A stretch of DNA of 64,000 bases, taken from assembly GCF_904849725.1 (NCBI RefSeq), contig NC_058523.1:169862689-169926688 (forward strand), given 5' to 3'. A program made the position numbers and the translations under genes. The notes beneath the pieces were generated by a model. That model worked only from the letters and a program-made list of their open reading frames with translations, had not been told where the DNA came from and made no database searches. Every line of letters begins with the position of its first letter. Positions within the stretch are counted from its first letter, which is position 1. Origin of the DNA: Hordeum vulgare subsp. vulgare (Eukaryota > Streptophyta > Magnoliopsida > Poales > Poaceae). Shown piece after piece: positions 54,558 to 64,000 of the stretch.

Positions 54558-54590
54558 GTCTCCCCATTTTTGATAATTGATAACAACATA
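54509..54590 (-). other. PPT inside the loop of a long hairpin at the LTR junction
   Basis: On the minus strand the PPT AAAAATGGGGAGAC (54558-54571) precedes the LTR start at 54557. 23-nt arms at 54509-54531 and 54568-54590 are complementary at 21 positions, enclosing a 36-nt loop that holds the PPT purines and the first LTR bases. Confidence 0.8.
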
Positions 54591-56870
54591 CAATCAAGCT
54601 TCAAATAAAGATAAGCATTAGGATATGATAGCTTTGAAGGATACATGACTAGTACAAGATCCCCCTAAATGTGTGCAATCCATTTTAAAGGATAGTTTCT
54701 TTGGACTGGATGGGCACACACATGGTAGAAGGACAAGACAAGTCATGTAGATCTTGGCTATATGCATCAAACATATGTGAATGAAGAACTTCCATTTTCA
54801 AGACTCACTCTTGCAAAAAATATGTGCAAGAGACAAGAGATCATCATGAACAAGGATATGCTACATATACTTACTTGAGGTTCTTGATCGTCTTAGTAGT
54901 AGAAGTACACTTGGGAAAACAAAAGTTAGATAACACAAGAGTACTCTATTGTAAAGATGCAAAGAGCTTCAAAAGTACCAAGATATAGAAGACATATTGA
55001 AAATAGGATTTGATGATAGATATGTCTCCAAGAGAATTTAGAACTTTCTCCCCTAAGGATGAATATGTAAGAATTTCCTCTCCCCGTGAATCATAGCATG
55101 TAGATATTGGGAGTAGGTAGGGTGAGACAAGTTCAATCCGAGGATAGTGATAGTAAAGCAATGATATCTGAAACAATTTTATCTCTCTCCCCCTTAATGG
55201 TATTTCTCCCCCTGAGTGTATAAGGTTTGATATATCTCCCCTTCGGTGGATCTCCGCTTAGGTAGTCCTTCCTTTAGGAACATGTATCTCCCCTCCATAT
55301 GACATTTCTCCCTTTATGTAAGCTTATTGGTGATATTTCTCCCCCTTTATATAGAATTATTGGAAGCTTCGATATTCCCCCCCTTTGGCATTAATTTCCA
55401 AAAAGGTGAGAGGGTAAGGGCTCATTGAAAGAAATGGATCATTGATTCTTCTATCTTTGATAAGGATTCCTTGAATTTGACTCTTCTCCCCCTGAAGAAT
55501 ACATAGGAGTTCCTTGAACTATCTCCCCCTATGTTAGGGATCCTGGATGTCTCTCCCTCTTATATGTATGGGATCACTGAGGTTTTCTCCCCCTAGAGAA
55601 GTTTTTTTCCCTTCAAAAATTATGAGAAACAAGATTATATCCTCCTTTGGCAGAAATGGAAATATTCAATAAGATCTTAGGAGGTAATAAACTTTGGGAT
55701 CATTGACAATCTTTCTCCCCCTAAGGCATAAGTACAAAAAAATTGAAAATCAAAGACAATGATAAATTTCGGAGTCACCGAGGCAATATGGTTCGGTAGA
55801 ACCAAGAATGACAGCAGTCCTCTCGAAGAAATCGGTTGGACCGAGTTTCACAGATCGGTGAAACCGAGTTTCACTGAAAATCAACTCCCAAAATTAAAAT
55901 AGACAGAAAATATCCTTAGACCTCATAAAAAGAAACTATCCAAAGATGAAAAGTAAATAAGAGAATTTTTTATAATATTTCTAAAATATATAAATACATA
56001 TAGATGAGAGTTGCATGGTTCCAAGAAAGCATGCAATGATAATGTGAACCATACAAGAATCTCCATCTAGATGTGGGGCAGTGACTAGGTCAATTACATT
56101 AGAGTATTTGACTTGAGGAGTCAAGCAAGATTTCTTGATCATAGGTCATACTCATCATTAAGCGCAAAAGGGGGTTACCATTTTTCGGTTAAGCTTTTAG
56201 TGTCTTCATATCACCTGAGTTGCTTTACCTCAAGACTTGGTTCAAAGCGTTATCAAGAACATGAGTACATACCTTCGAATGATGTTGATGACGTGGCATG
56301 TAGGTGAACTTGTCGTGGATGCTCAAAGTTGATGAGGATCATCTTGAGTTGGGAGCTATCCTTATGTTTTGATTCGCTTTTCACCAACAATGGTTAGTCA
56401 TGAAAGGAAGGACATAATATATCCAAATGACATGAGTGAATTTCATTATCATATAATTGTCAAGGATATGATTTTGTTGTCGTCTTCCTCCATCTTCGAA
56501 AAAGGGATTGTTGATTCTTGGCTATGACAAGATTGCTCTTGATGTGAGTTCATGGCAATCTTGTGGAGTTTAGTACTTCCAAGTACCTACAAAAGGTTAG
56601 ATGCAATACAAGGGAGCATAGTTTTCCAAGATATAAGATAGTGTCAAATCAATAGCATCATGAAATGGACAATCAAGCCCATGCCCTTGCATGCATCCGA
56701 GTGAGTCTAGCTCAAGTTTGAAGCATCAATGATGTTCAACTCAGTCCTCAAATGACAAAATACTTTCTCATCAAGTGGTTTGGTAAAGATATCAACTAAT
56801 TGTTTGTCGATACGAACATGCTTAAGATCTATATCTCCTTTACCAACATGATCACGAATGAAAAGATGTC
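54591..56870 (-). other. Sirevirus 3' region with array of PPT-like motifs
   Basis: 2.3 kb between RNase H and the LTR without a recognisable ORF. At 55045-55730 the plus strand carries at least twelve TCTCCCC(C)T motifs (minus-strand AGGGGGAGA), for example at 55184, 55205, 55340, 55486, 55520, 55585 and 55713. Further CGG/CCG palindromes lie at 55768-55875. No envelope-like gene is visible. Confidence 0.75.
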
Positions 56871-58260
56871 GCACTTAAATATGTTTTCTTAGAGAATGTT
56901 GCACAAGATTATAGAAAATTTTAATAGCACTTTCATTGTCACACAATAATGGAACATTTCTAACATGAATGGCATAATCCTTAAGAGTTTGAGTCATCCA
57001 TAGTAATCGCACATGGCATGATCCGACAGTTATATATTTAGCTTCGGTAGTAGATAAAGATACCGAGTTTTCTTTCTTGGATGACCAAGACACAAGAGAT
57101 CTCCCAAAAATTGACCTGTACCTGAGGTGGATTTTCTATCAACCTTGTCTCCGACATAAACCAAGTCGGAATAGCCAACAAGATTAAAATAAGATCCCTT
57201 GGGATACCATATGCCAAAGTTTGTTGTATGTATCAGGTATCTCACGATTCTTTTAACATCCATTAGATGACACTCTTAAGGTGCCGCTTGGTATCGAGCA
57301 CACATGCAAACACTCAACGGGATGTCAGGATGGGAGGCACATAGATATAGCAATGAAACAATTATTGATCGATAAACTTTTTGATCAACCAATTTGTCCT
57401 CCTTAGTGAGGTCAATATGTCCACTAGTAGGCATGGGGGTTCTCATACCTTTCCACTCTTGCATGTTGAACTTCCTGATTAAGTCCTTCGTATACTTGGT
57501 TTGAGATATAAACGTACCTTCTCTCGATTGTTTGATTTGCAATCCAAGGAAGAATTTCAGCTCCCACATCATTGACATCTCGTATTTCTCTCACATCAAT
57601 TTTCCAAATTTCTCACTCAAATGTGGGTTAGTAGAACCAAAGATAATATAATCCACATATATTTGGCACGCAAATAGTTCACCTTTAACTTTTTTCGTGA
57701 ATAAGGTTGTATCAATATTACTAATGTCAAAACCTTTTTCAATGAGAAACTTCGTAAGGCATTTGTACCAAGCTCTAGGGGCTTGTTTAAGACCATATAA
57801 AGTTTTATGAAATCTGTAAACATGATTAGCTTTCTTGGGATTCACAAAGCCGCGAGGTTGTTTAACATAAACCTCCTCCTCAATTTCACCATTTAGAAAA
57901 GAACTTTTGATAACCATTTGTAAAGAGTATGTCATGGTGATTGGCATAAGTGAGAAGAATGTGAATGGCTTCAAGTCTCGCAACGGGGGCATAAGTATCA
58001 CCATAGTTCATACCTTCGACTTGTGTGTATCCTTGGGCTATGAGACGCTCATTGTTGTGTACAACTTGTCCATCTTCATCTTGCTTGTTTTGAAACACCC
58101 ATCTTGTACCGATGATGTTGTGCTCGTCTTTGGGCTTTTCAACAAGTGTGCCCACTTGATTCCTATCGAAGTTGTGTAGCTCTTCGTGCATAGCATTCAC
58201 CCAATCCAGGTCTTGAACGTCTTCTTCTACCTTCATAGGCTCAATGCTACAGATGAATTA
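56870..58260 (-). pseudogene. Sirevirus pol: reverse transcriptase and RNase H
   Basis: Minus-strand pieces in order: [52 protein letters not shown] (58236-57886), then [19 protein letters not shown] and [15 protein letters not shown] (58004-57591), LKFFLGLQIKQSREGTFIS (57578-57276), VKRIVRYLIHTTNFGIWYP (57263-57030), and RNase H SLSTTEAKYITVGSC and LLCDNESAIKI (57093-56875). The RT box is YVDY instead of YVDD. At least four frameshifts or stops separate the pieces. Confidence 0.85.
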
Positions 58261-59740
58261 ATAATGCTCGCAAAATTTAGCTAAACGAGATTTAGAGCGA
58301 GTGATTCTCCCGGTTTGTATGTCATAGAAGATTTGATTGAATGGATGCTCTTTGTCCACTCTTGCTCGAACTCGTGACAGATTCTTCTTGTTGGATGGTG
58401 GAGCTTCTTCATCATCATCTTCTTGCATGTTGTCGTTGACGGTGTAATCTCCTTGACGTGGTGGTGAGGAAGGTTGAGGTTGATCATTGCGATGTACTTC
58501 TTCCTCTTCTTCATCATGTCATGTACCGCTTGTGGATGCCTCCATGTCATTTTGTGGTCCGCCTTGATGCAAAGTAGTAGATTCCACTTGAATTGATGAA
58601 GTTCTTTCCTTCACCTCCATGGGACGAATCTTGCCGGTAGGTAGATCTTGGATGGTATCTGAAGGTTCCTTATCTCCTACATCATTTGGCAATTGTTCGA
58701 CTTGCGAACCATTAGATTCATCAAACTTCACATCTATCGTCTCTTCAACTTTTCGAGTGAAGATGTTGTAGACACGATAAGTGTGAGAGTTTGGTCTGTA
58801 ACCGAGTAGGAAACCATCATGAGATTTAGGAGAAAATTCAGAGCGATGATGCTTATGAAGAATGTAGCACTATGAGCCGAATACTCAAAAGTATCCAACT
58901 TGGGGTTTGTTACTGGTGCGTAGCTCGTATGCCGTTTTATCGAGAAGCTTGTGTAGGTAGAGTCATCGTATGGTATGACAAGATGTTTCCACGCCTTCTT
59001 CCCAAAGGTGTCTCGGCGTCTTGTATTCATCAAACACCATTTTGGCCATTTCTATGAGAGTCTGGTTCTTCATATCAACAACTCCATTTTGTTGAGGTGT
59101 GTACGTTGCCGATATCTCATGTGAGATACCTTCTTTGTCAAGAAAGTTTTCCACATTAGTGTTCCTGAACTCTGTTTCGTTGTTGCTCCGAACTTTCTTG
59201 ATCTTCACTTCAAACTGATTTTGAGCTTTCCGAGCGAAGTTCTTGAAGATATTTTGTACCTATGACTTATCTTCAAGAAAGAATACCCACGTAAATCTGG
59301 AAAAATCATCAACAATGACTAAACGATAAGAATTTCCACTTAGGCTTTTGTAAGCATTGGGACCAAAATGATCCATGTGAAGCAGCTCGAGTGGCCTTCT
59401 GGTAGTCATGATGTTCTTCACGGGATGACTTCCACCGACTTGCTTTCCTGCTTGACAAGCACTACAAAGTATGTCTTTGTCAAAGATAACATCTTTAACA
59501 CCAAGAATATGATCACCTTTTATAAGCCTATCAAGGTTACACATATCTACATGTCCTAACCTTTTATGGCATAACCAACCTTTAGAAGATTTTAGAACAA
59601 GACATGTACGGGGTTTGGATTTTTTTTGTGAAATCAACAATGTATAGATCACCTCTACAGAAACCAGTAAAGACCATGTTATAGTTATCACGGCGAAACA
59701 CTTGGCAGTCAACTTTCGTAAATAGCACATTGAAACCAAA
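58261..59740 (-). pseudogene. Sirevirus pol: integrase and linker
   Basis: The zinc-binding part CHKRLGHVDMCNLDRLI ... CSACQAGKQVGG and core start LLHMDHFGP lie at 59739-59260, ending at TAG. The next piece (59208-58963) has KKVRSNNETEF, where the catalytic D is N, and QQNGVVDMKNQT, where the catalytic E is D. A Ser/Gln-rich linker (58731-58519, FDESNGSQVEQLP) leads to RT. Two catalytic substitutions plus stops make it dead. Confidence 0.85.
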
Positions 59741-60642
59741 GTCTGCTAGTCTAGATACGGAAAGAAGATTGTAGCCAAGAGATTCAACAAACATAACATT
59801 TTGAATAGAACTACCATGAGATATGGCCACCTTACCAAGACTAAGTACAATACCCTTGGAGTTGTCTCCAAAGGTCACATACCTTTGAGATCCATGGTTT
59901 GGTGTGATCTCATGGAACATGTCTTTATCTCCGGTCTTGTAATCGGTGCATCCACTATCAAGAACCCACTCCTTTCCCTCAGCCATGTAATCTCTCAGGT
60001 TTTCCATAATACTAAGGTTCCTCATGGCCTTCTCATACTTAATGTCAAACTCTTCATGTTCATTGTAGTACCCATGCTCCACATTGTCATCGTCGAACGA
60101 AATATCCTCGTCACAAGAAGCAAGAATTTCATCAGAATTTTGACTATGACAATGTTCACATTTATGCATGTGAATGGCTTCAACAATGCCATTGTTAATG
60201 GTAATGACATCTCCTTTAGCACGCATGATGTTACGAAGCTCAAATAGACATTTATAAAAATTAGGATCAGATGGCTTCATTTTGTGAGAGGCAATGCATT
60301 TATGGAAAATGATCTCAAGATTTTTCAGTGAGTAATTAGGATAACATTTCTCTAAGTTTTTCCACAAAGCGTGAGCACACTCAAAATTCTGTAATGATTA
60401 AGCACATTTCTTGGGAGTTCTCTAATGATTAGATTTAGAGTTTTAAGATTACCAAGCATATCAAGTTCTTCATCATGAGAAGGATGCAAAGGATCAATGG
60501 GAGGTTCACAGGGATGTTTAACATACTTGCGCAAATGGAATTTATCAAATATATCAAGCATTTCATCTTTCCATTGTTTAAAATATTCCCCATCAAGAAT
60601 ATGCACTCTACAACTAATATTCCCTAAACTAGGCACATCCAT
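59582..60642 (-). pseudogene. Sirevirus gag and protease
   Basis: The N-terminal gag frame starts MDVPSLGNISCRVHILDGEY at 60642 and runs to about 60370, with WKDEMLDIFDKFHLRKYV. A frameshift leads to 60367-59582: CYPNYSLKNLEIIFHKC, a CxxC remnant (HKCEHCHSQ), an acidic stretch, and the protease WVLDSGCTDY (D-S-G) with YVTFGDNSKG and GYNLLSVSRLADFGFNVLF. The usual copia zinc knuckle is not recognisable and much of the gag C-terminus seems deleted. Confidence 0.8.
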
Positions 60643-60678
60643 CTTCCACCAATGGAGTTTAAACCAAGGTTTTGGAGA

Positions 60679-60694
60679 CCTTGATATGAAACCA
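60679..60694 (-). other. Primer binding site, tRNA-Met type, degraded
   Basis: The minus strand reads TGGTTTCATATCAAGG two bases inside the LTR edge, against the usual TGGTATCAGAGC. Confidence 0.5.
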
Positions 60695-60696
60695 AT

Positions 60697-61889
60697 TGAT
60701 AGATTGATAGATGAGGTGTCTAGAGGGGTGAGTAGACTACTTGCATAAATTAAAATCCTAGCCTTTTCCCAATTTAATGGTTGGTAGATTTTAGTGATTC
60801 TAACAAGGCTACTTCACCATACACATGCTAGTCAACAAATATGGATGCGGAAAGTAAAGACTTTGCACATGTAGTAAGGAGTAAAGTTTAGGAAGATCAA
60901 ACGCGAAGAAGTTGACACGACGATTTTTGGCATGGTTCCGATAGGTGGCGCTATCGTGCATCCATGTTAGTGGATACTTCAACCCACGGAGGGTAACGAC
61001 TACGAGAGTCCACATAGGGCTCCACCCACAAGGGGTCCACAAAAAAGTGGCCTTGTCTATTCCACCACGGCTTCCATCCACATCGAACTAGCCTCAGTCA
61101 CGGTAGATATTCACGAAGTAGGCGATCTCCTTGCCCTTACAAACATCTTGGTTCAACTCCATAACATGAAGTAGGAGGCTCCCAAGAGACACTTAACCAA
61201 TCTAAGAGGCACCACCCTCCAAAAGTTAATAGATGTGGTAGAACGATGAACCATTTGCTCTTGTGCGTCTAAAGATAGTCTTTTCAACACTCAATCGCTC
61301 TCTCTGATTTGGCTGGGGTAGGAGAGATTGATCTTGGCAACTTGGGGAGGCTAGAAGTTAAGGTTCAAATGGTTGGAATAGAATCTCTTGATCTTGACAC
61401 GTCAGTAGGTGGCTCTCTCTCACAAAAATGGATTTGGCTAGTGTAAGTGTGTTCTGAGTGCTTCCTCTATGAATGAGAGGTAAGTGGAGGGGTATATATA
61501 GGCATACCCAAAAATCCAACCATTACAACATTATTGCCCAACTCGGTGACACCAAAATGAATCTTAGTGATACCGAGTTGCACTAAATGTGGCAAATTTT
61601 GAATTCTCGGTGGTACCGATACGATAACCTAGACCAGTTTCCAAATCTTGATGAGACCGATTTGTGACTTAAAAATTACGATTCTTGAAATCTTATCATC
61701 ATAAAGTTGGTCACTGAATCTCGGTGGCACCAATACGAATATTGGTGGTACCGAGATGCTAGGGTTTGGCATTGGTTCTGTCAAGTGTAAAATCCGTAGG
61801 GCCGAATGGAAATTGTTGGTGGCACCGATTTTCCTGGTTTGGGTTTGGACAAAGTTAATTTTTGTGGGAGAATGGCTGGGTATTTTTGA
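60697..61889 (-). repeat. Sirevirus 5' LTR, truncated
   Basis: TGATAGATTGATAGATGAGG... aligns with 24590-24917 plus 53354 to about 54260. Similarity stops at about 61889 (GGGTATTTTTGAGG), where sequence of an Athila-like LTR begins. About 300 bp and the end of the element are missing. Palindromes at 61543-61828. Confidence 0.85.
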
Positions 61890-62404
61890 GGTGGTTTCAT
61901 ACCCTAGAAACAATTTCTTCTTATGTTCTCCCCTAGAAAGGAACTTTAGAGTAATTCTTTATCGCACGGTGAGGGGTTTTTATAATATATAACTATGTTA
62001 GCATAGTTGAGAGATTACATTAGCAAAATTATGGACCCTAGGCCTCATTTTCAAGCCTTGCAATACCGTTTATGCTCACTTTTGTTAGTTGCTACCTTTT
62101 TGTTTTTATATTTTCATATTACAAAAATCAATATCTACTATGATTACTACACTTGTATCACCATCTCTTCGCCAAACTAGTGCACCTATACAATTTACCA
62201 TTGTATTTGGTGTGTTCGAGACACAAGAGACTGTTTATTATTTGGTTGTAGGGTTGTTTGAGAGAGACCATCTTCATCCTATGCCTCCCACGGATTGATA
62301 AACCTTAGGTCATCCACTTGAGGGAAATTTGCTGCTGTCCTACAAAACTTTGTGCTTGGAGGCCCAACGCGAGTCTACAAGAACAGGTTGTGTAGTAGAC
62401 ATCA
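61890..62404 (+). repeat. 3' part of an Athila-like 5' LTR
   Basis: Recognised as the R/U5-side portion of a Triticeae Athila-like LTR (GTTTCATACCCTAG start, TCATCCACTTGAGGGAAAT, GGCCCAACGCGAGTCTACAA) ending AGTAGACATCA at 62404. The left part of this LTR is absent. Confidence 0.7.
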
Positions 62405-62414
62405 AGCTCTTTTC

Positions 62415-62432
62415 TCGCATTGTTGGCGAGGA
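62415..62432 (+). other. Primer binding site, tRNA-Asp type, degraded
   Basis: TCGCATTGTTGGCGAGGA aligns with TGGCGCCGTTGCCGGGGA at 12 of 18 positions and lies 11 bp after the LTR end, the same spacing as in the element at 4635. Confidence 0.55.
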
Positions 62433-62728
62433 GGTGAGTGCATGAAGGTGTATCTTTAGATCTTGCAACTTAATCTTGTAGTTTCTTGTTTTATCACTAG
62501 TTTGGTTTATAAAAAGAAAATTACAAAAAAGTGGAATTGAGGTGGTCTCATATTGTTCATCTCTATCATGTCTTTCTTGAAAATTATGGAAAGGAAAATT
62601 GTGCTCAATTTCTATAAAAATAATGTATGAAAATGCTTAATGTGAATTCCTTGAATGATAAGCAAGATAGTAATATTATTAGTATGAATTCTCTCAACAT
62701 CCATGATTTTAATGATATACAAAGCCAC

Positions 62729-62743
62729 AAGCTTGGGGATGCT
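62729..62743 (+). other. Internal PPT-identical 15-mer
   Basis: AAGCTTGGGGATGCT, identical to the PPT at 41486-41500 but located near the 5' end of this element, not before an LTR. Confidence 0.6.
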
Positions 62744-62906
62744 ATATTTTATGAATAAATTTACCATGATGAAAGCATGCCTCCTATTTATGGTGATTAT
62801 ATATATGAAAGTGCCTTTGGAAGAGTGTCAACTCTAGGTACTAATGATCCCACTTTTTCGAGGGCGTTGAATCTTTTCCTAATAATAAAAGTGGATATGA
62901 GAGGCC

Positions 62907-63215
62907 ATGCCTTTATTTAGTGATGAGTCCACTATTTTGGAAGAGGTTTCAATTGACTATGACAACAAAGTTGATACCTATGATGATTATTGTGATGACA
63001 TGTATGCTATAAAGAGTAATAATAACCATGAAACTTGTCATCATGATTTCAATTTTCATTTGGATTATCCAACTCAAGTATCACATGATACTTATTTTGT
63101 TGAGTTTGCTCCCACTACTATGAATGATAAGAATTTTTCTTGTGTGGTTGGTAATAAAAATTATATGCTTGCGCATCATGAAAAGAATGTTGTATGGGAT
63201 AGTTACATTGTTTAA
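62907..63215 (+). CDS. Acidic ORF of the Athila-like element, 102 codons
   Basis: MPLFSDESTILEEVSIDYDN..., rich in Asp, His and Asn (VDTYDDYCDDMYAIKSNNNH, HHDFNFHLDYPTQVSHDTYF, VEFAPTTMND). It matches the type of product I know from non-autonomous Athila-like elements of Triticeae, with no enzymatic motif. The frame stops after SYIV; the sequence downstream remains similar to the family, so this may be a premature stop. Function is unknown. Confidence 0.45.
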   Translation: MPLFSDESTILEEVSIDYDNKVDTYDDYCDDMYAIKSNNNHETCHHDFNFHLDYPTQVSHDTYFVEFAPTTMNDKNFSCVVGNKNYMLAHHEKNVVWDSYIV

Positions 63216-63493
63216 TTCCTTCATGATGCTACTGAAAACTATTATGAGTGGGGAACATATGCTTGTAGGAATTACAATAATATCAAGTTTCCTTACTATG
63301 TGTTCAAAGTTTTGAAGTCATGCTTGTTTTGCCTTCCTATGCAAGTTGATTCTTGTTCCCACAAATATTTTACTCAGAAAATCCCTATGCATAGGAAGTT
63401 GGGTTAGACTTAAATGTGCTTGCCATGTGATTCGTGGTGCTCTCTTGCATGTTTCAACTATTATTCATATATGAGCATCATTGAAATCATCAT

Positions 63494-63550
63494 GCCTAGC
63501 TAAAAGGCATTAAAGAAAAGCTTGTTGGAAGACAACCCAATATTTATCCT
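63494..63550 (+). other. Conserved tail motif after the coding region
   Basis: GCCTAGCTAAAAGGCATTAA ... CTTGTTGGAAGACAACCCAA, matching 38812-38870 in sequence and position. Confidence 0.6.
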
Positions 63551-64000
63551 TTCTGTTTTTGAGTGTTAACATGATTAAGCTACAGGATTAATCATGTTTT
63601 GTGTCTTTTTTCAATAAAGTGTCAAGTAAAGCCTTTGGGATAGTGTGGATACTTGCTTGTTTGATTCTATGCAAAAACACATACTTTTACGTCCAGTGCA
63701 AAATTTCTATGATTTTACTGGAGCATCAAAAAATTCTAAAAAATTTACAAAACATTTTTATGCAAATTCTCTCTGTTGTCCTAATTTTGTCGAATCTTCA
63801 GTCACGGAAGTGTGATTTTAATGCTCATCTTCACAGATTGTTCTGTTTTTGACAGGTTCTGTTTTGCATGCATAGTTTGCTTGTTTTAGTGTTTCCATAA
63901 ATTATATTGAGTGATATAAATTATGGGAATGATATAATACTATAGGTATTATGTGAGAAAAATTATGAATCTTGTCTTGACAGTACCTAAGGGACTGAGC

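Larger units (their letters stand above)
24590..61889 (-). mobile_element. Sirevirus-like copia element, interrupted and decayed
   Basis: LTR sequences at 24590-24917 plus 53354-54557 (one LTR split by an insertion) and at 60697-61889 (second copy, truncated) flank a minus-strand gag-PR-INT-RT-RH array. The order INT before RT is copia. Features of the Sirevirus/Maximus branch are visible: CGG/CCG palindromes in the LTRs and an array of PPT-like motifs between RH and the 3' LTR. About 8.9 kb of its own sequence remains; no target duplication can be checked because the outer end is lost. Confidence 0.8.
61890..64000 (+). mobile_element. Athila-like gypsy element, left-truncated, continues past the window
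   Basis: Partial LTR, degraded tRNA-Asp primer site, internal region with a PPT-like 15-mer, a 102-codon ORF and the conserved tail motif shared with the element at 34835-43001. No pol motifs are visible in the window. From 63551 to 64000 only AT-rich sequence is seen. Confidence 0.7.

Overview
This is repeat-only DNA from a large grass genome, almost certainly Triticeae (wheat, barley or a relative). Recognisable signatures include a BARE/Angela/WIS-type copia LTR, Athila-lineage gypsy LTRs opening TGATACGTC with tRNA-Asp primer sites, a Tat-lineage gypsy element with a second RNase H, a chromodomain (Tekay-type) gypsy element with 3.1 kb LTRs, a Sirevirus-like copia element and part of a CACTA DNA transposon. 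I see no convincing host gene, tRNA, rRNA or CRISPR. Family names are lineage-level judgements made by eye.

Left block (1-23059). A decayed gypsy gag, leader and primer site on the minus strand (1-2150) ends where a CACTA terminus begins (2151). The CACTA fragment (2151-4634) has minus-strand remnants of a ULP1-like protease ORF and an intact small viroplasmin-domain ORF. An Athila-lineage element (4635 to about 23059) follows; its gag-pol is broken by stops and frameshifts and its 3' LTR is cut short. Inside it sits a younger, complete chromovirus insertion (12011-21144, target duplication GAATA) that has lost RT, RNase H and most of integrase but keeps an intact extra ORF upstream of gag.

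Middle (23060-24589) is unassigned.

Right block (24590-61889) is a four-level nest: a minus-strand Sirevirus-like copia element; a BARE/Angela-type element in its LTR (24918-53348, duplication CTCCA); a minus-strand Tat-lineage element in the BARE pol (30176-51774, duplication TGTGC/TCTGC); and a gag-protease-only Athila-like element (34835-43001, duplication GTCCT) in an intron of the Tat element's antisense gene. From 61890 to the window end is the 3' part of another Athila-like LTR and its internal region.

The most interesting signals are non-coding or accessory: (1) GC-rich hairpins just upstream of the TATA-like box in the LTRs of two different families, one lost precisely from one LTR copy; (2) five 72-bp tandem repeats, each a long hairpin with compensatory changes, in an intron of the multi-exon gene antisense to the Tat element; (3) a long hairpin holding the Sirevirus PPT/LTR junction in its loop, with a PPT-like array and CGG/CCG palindromes; (4) internal copies of the Athila-lineage PPT associated with small hairpins; (5) the intact ORF upstream of gag and the in-frame protease/integrase fusion of the chromovirus.
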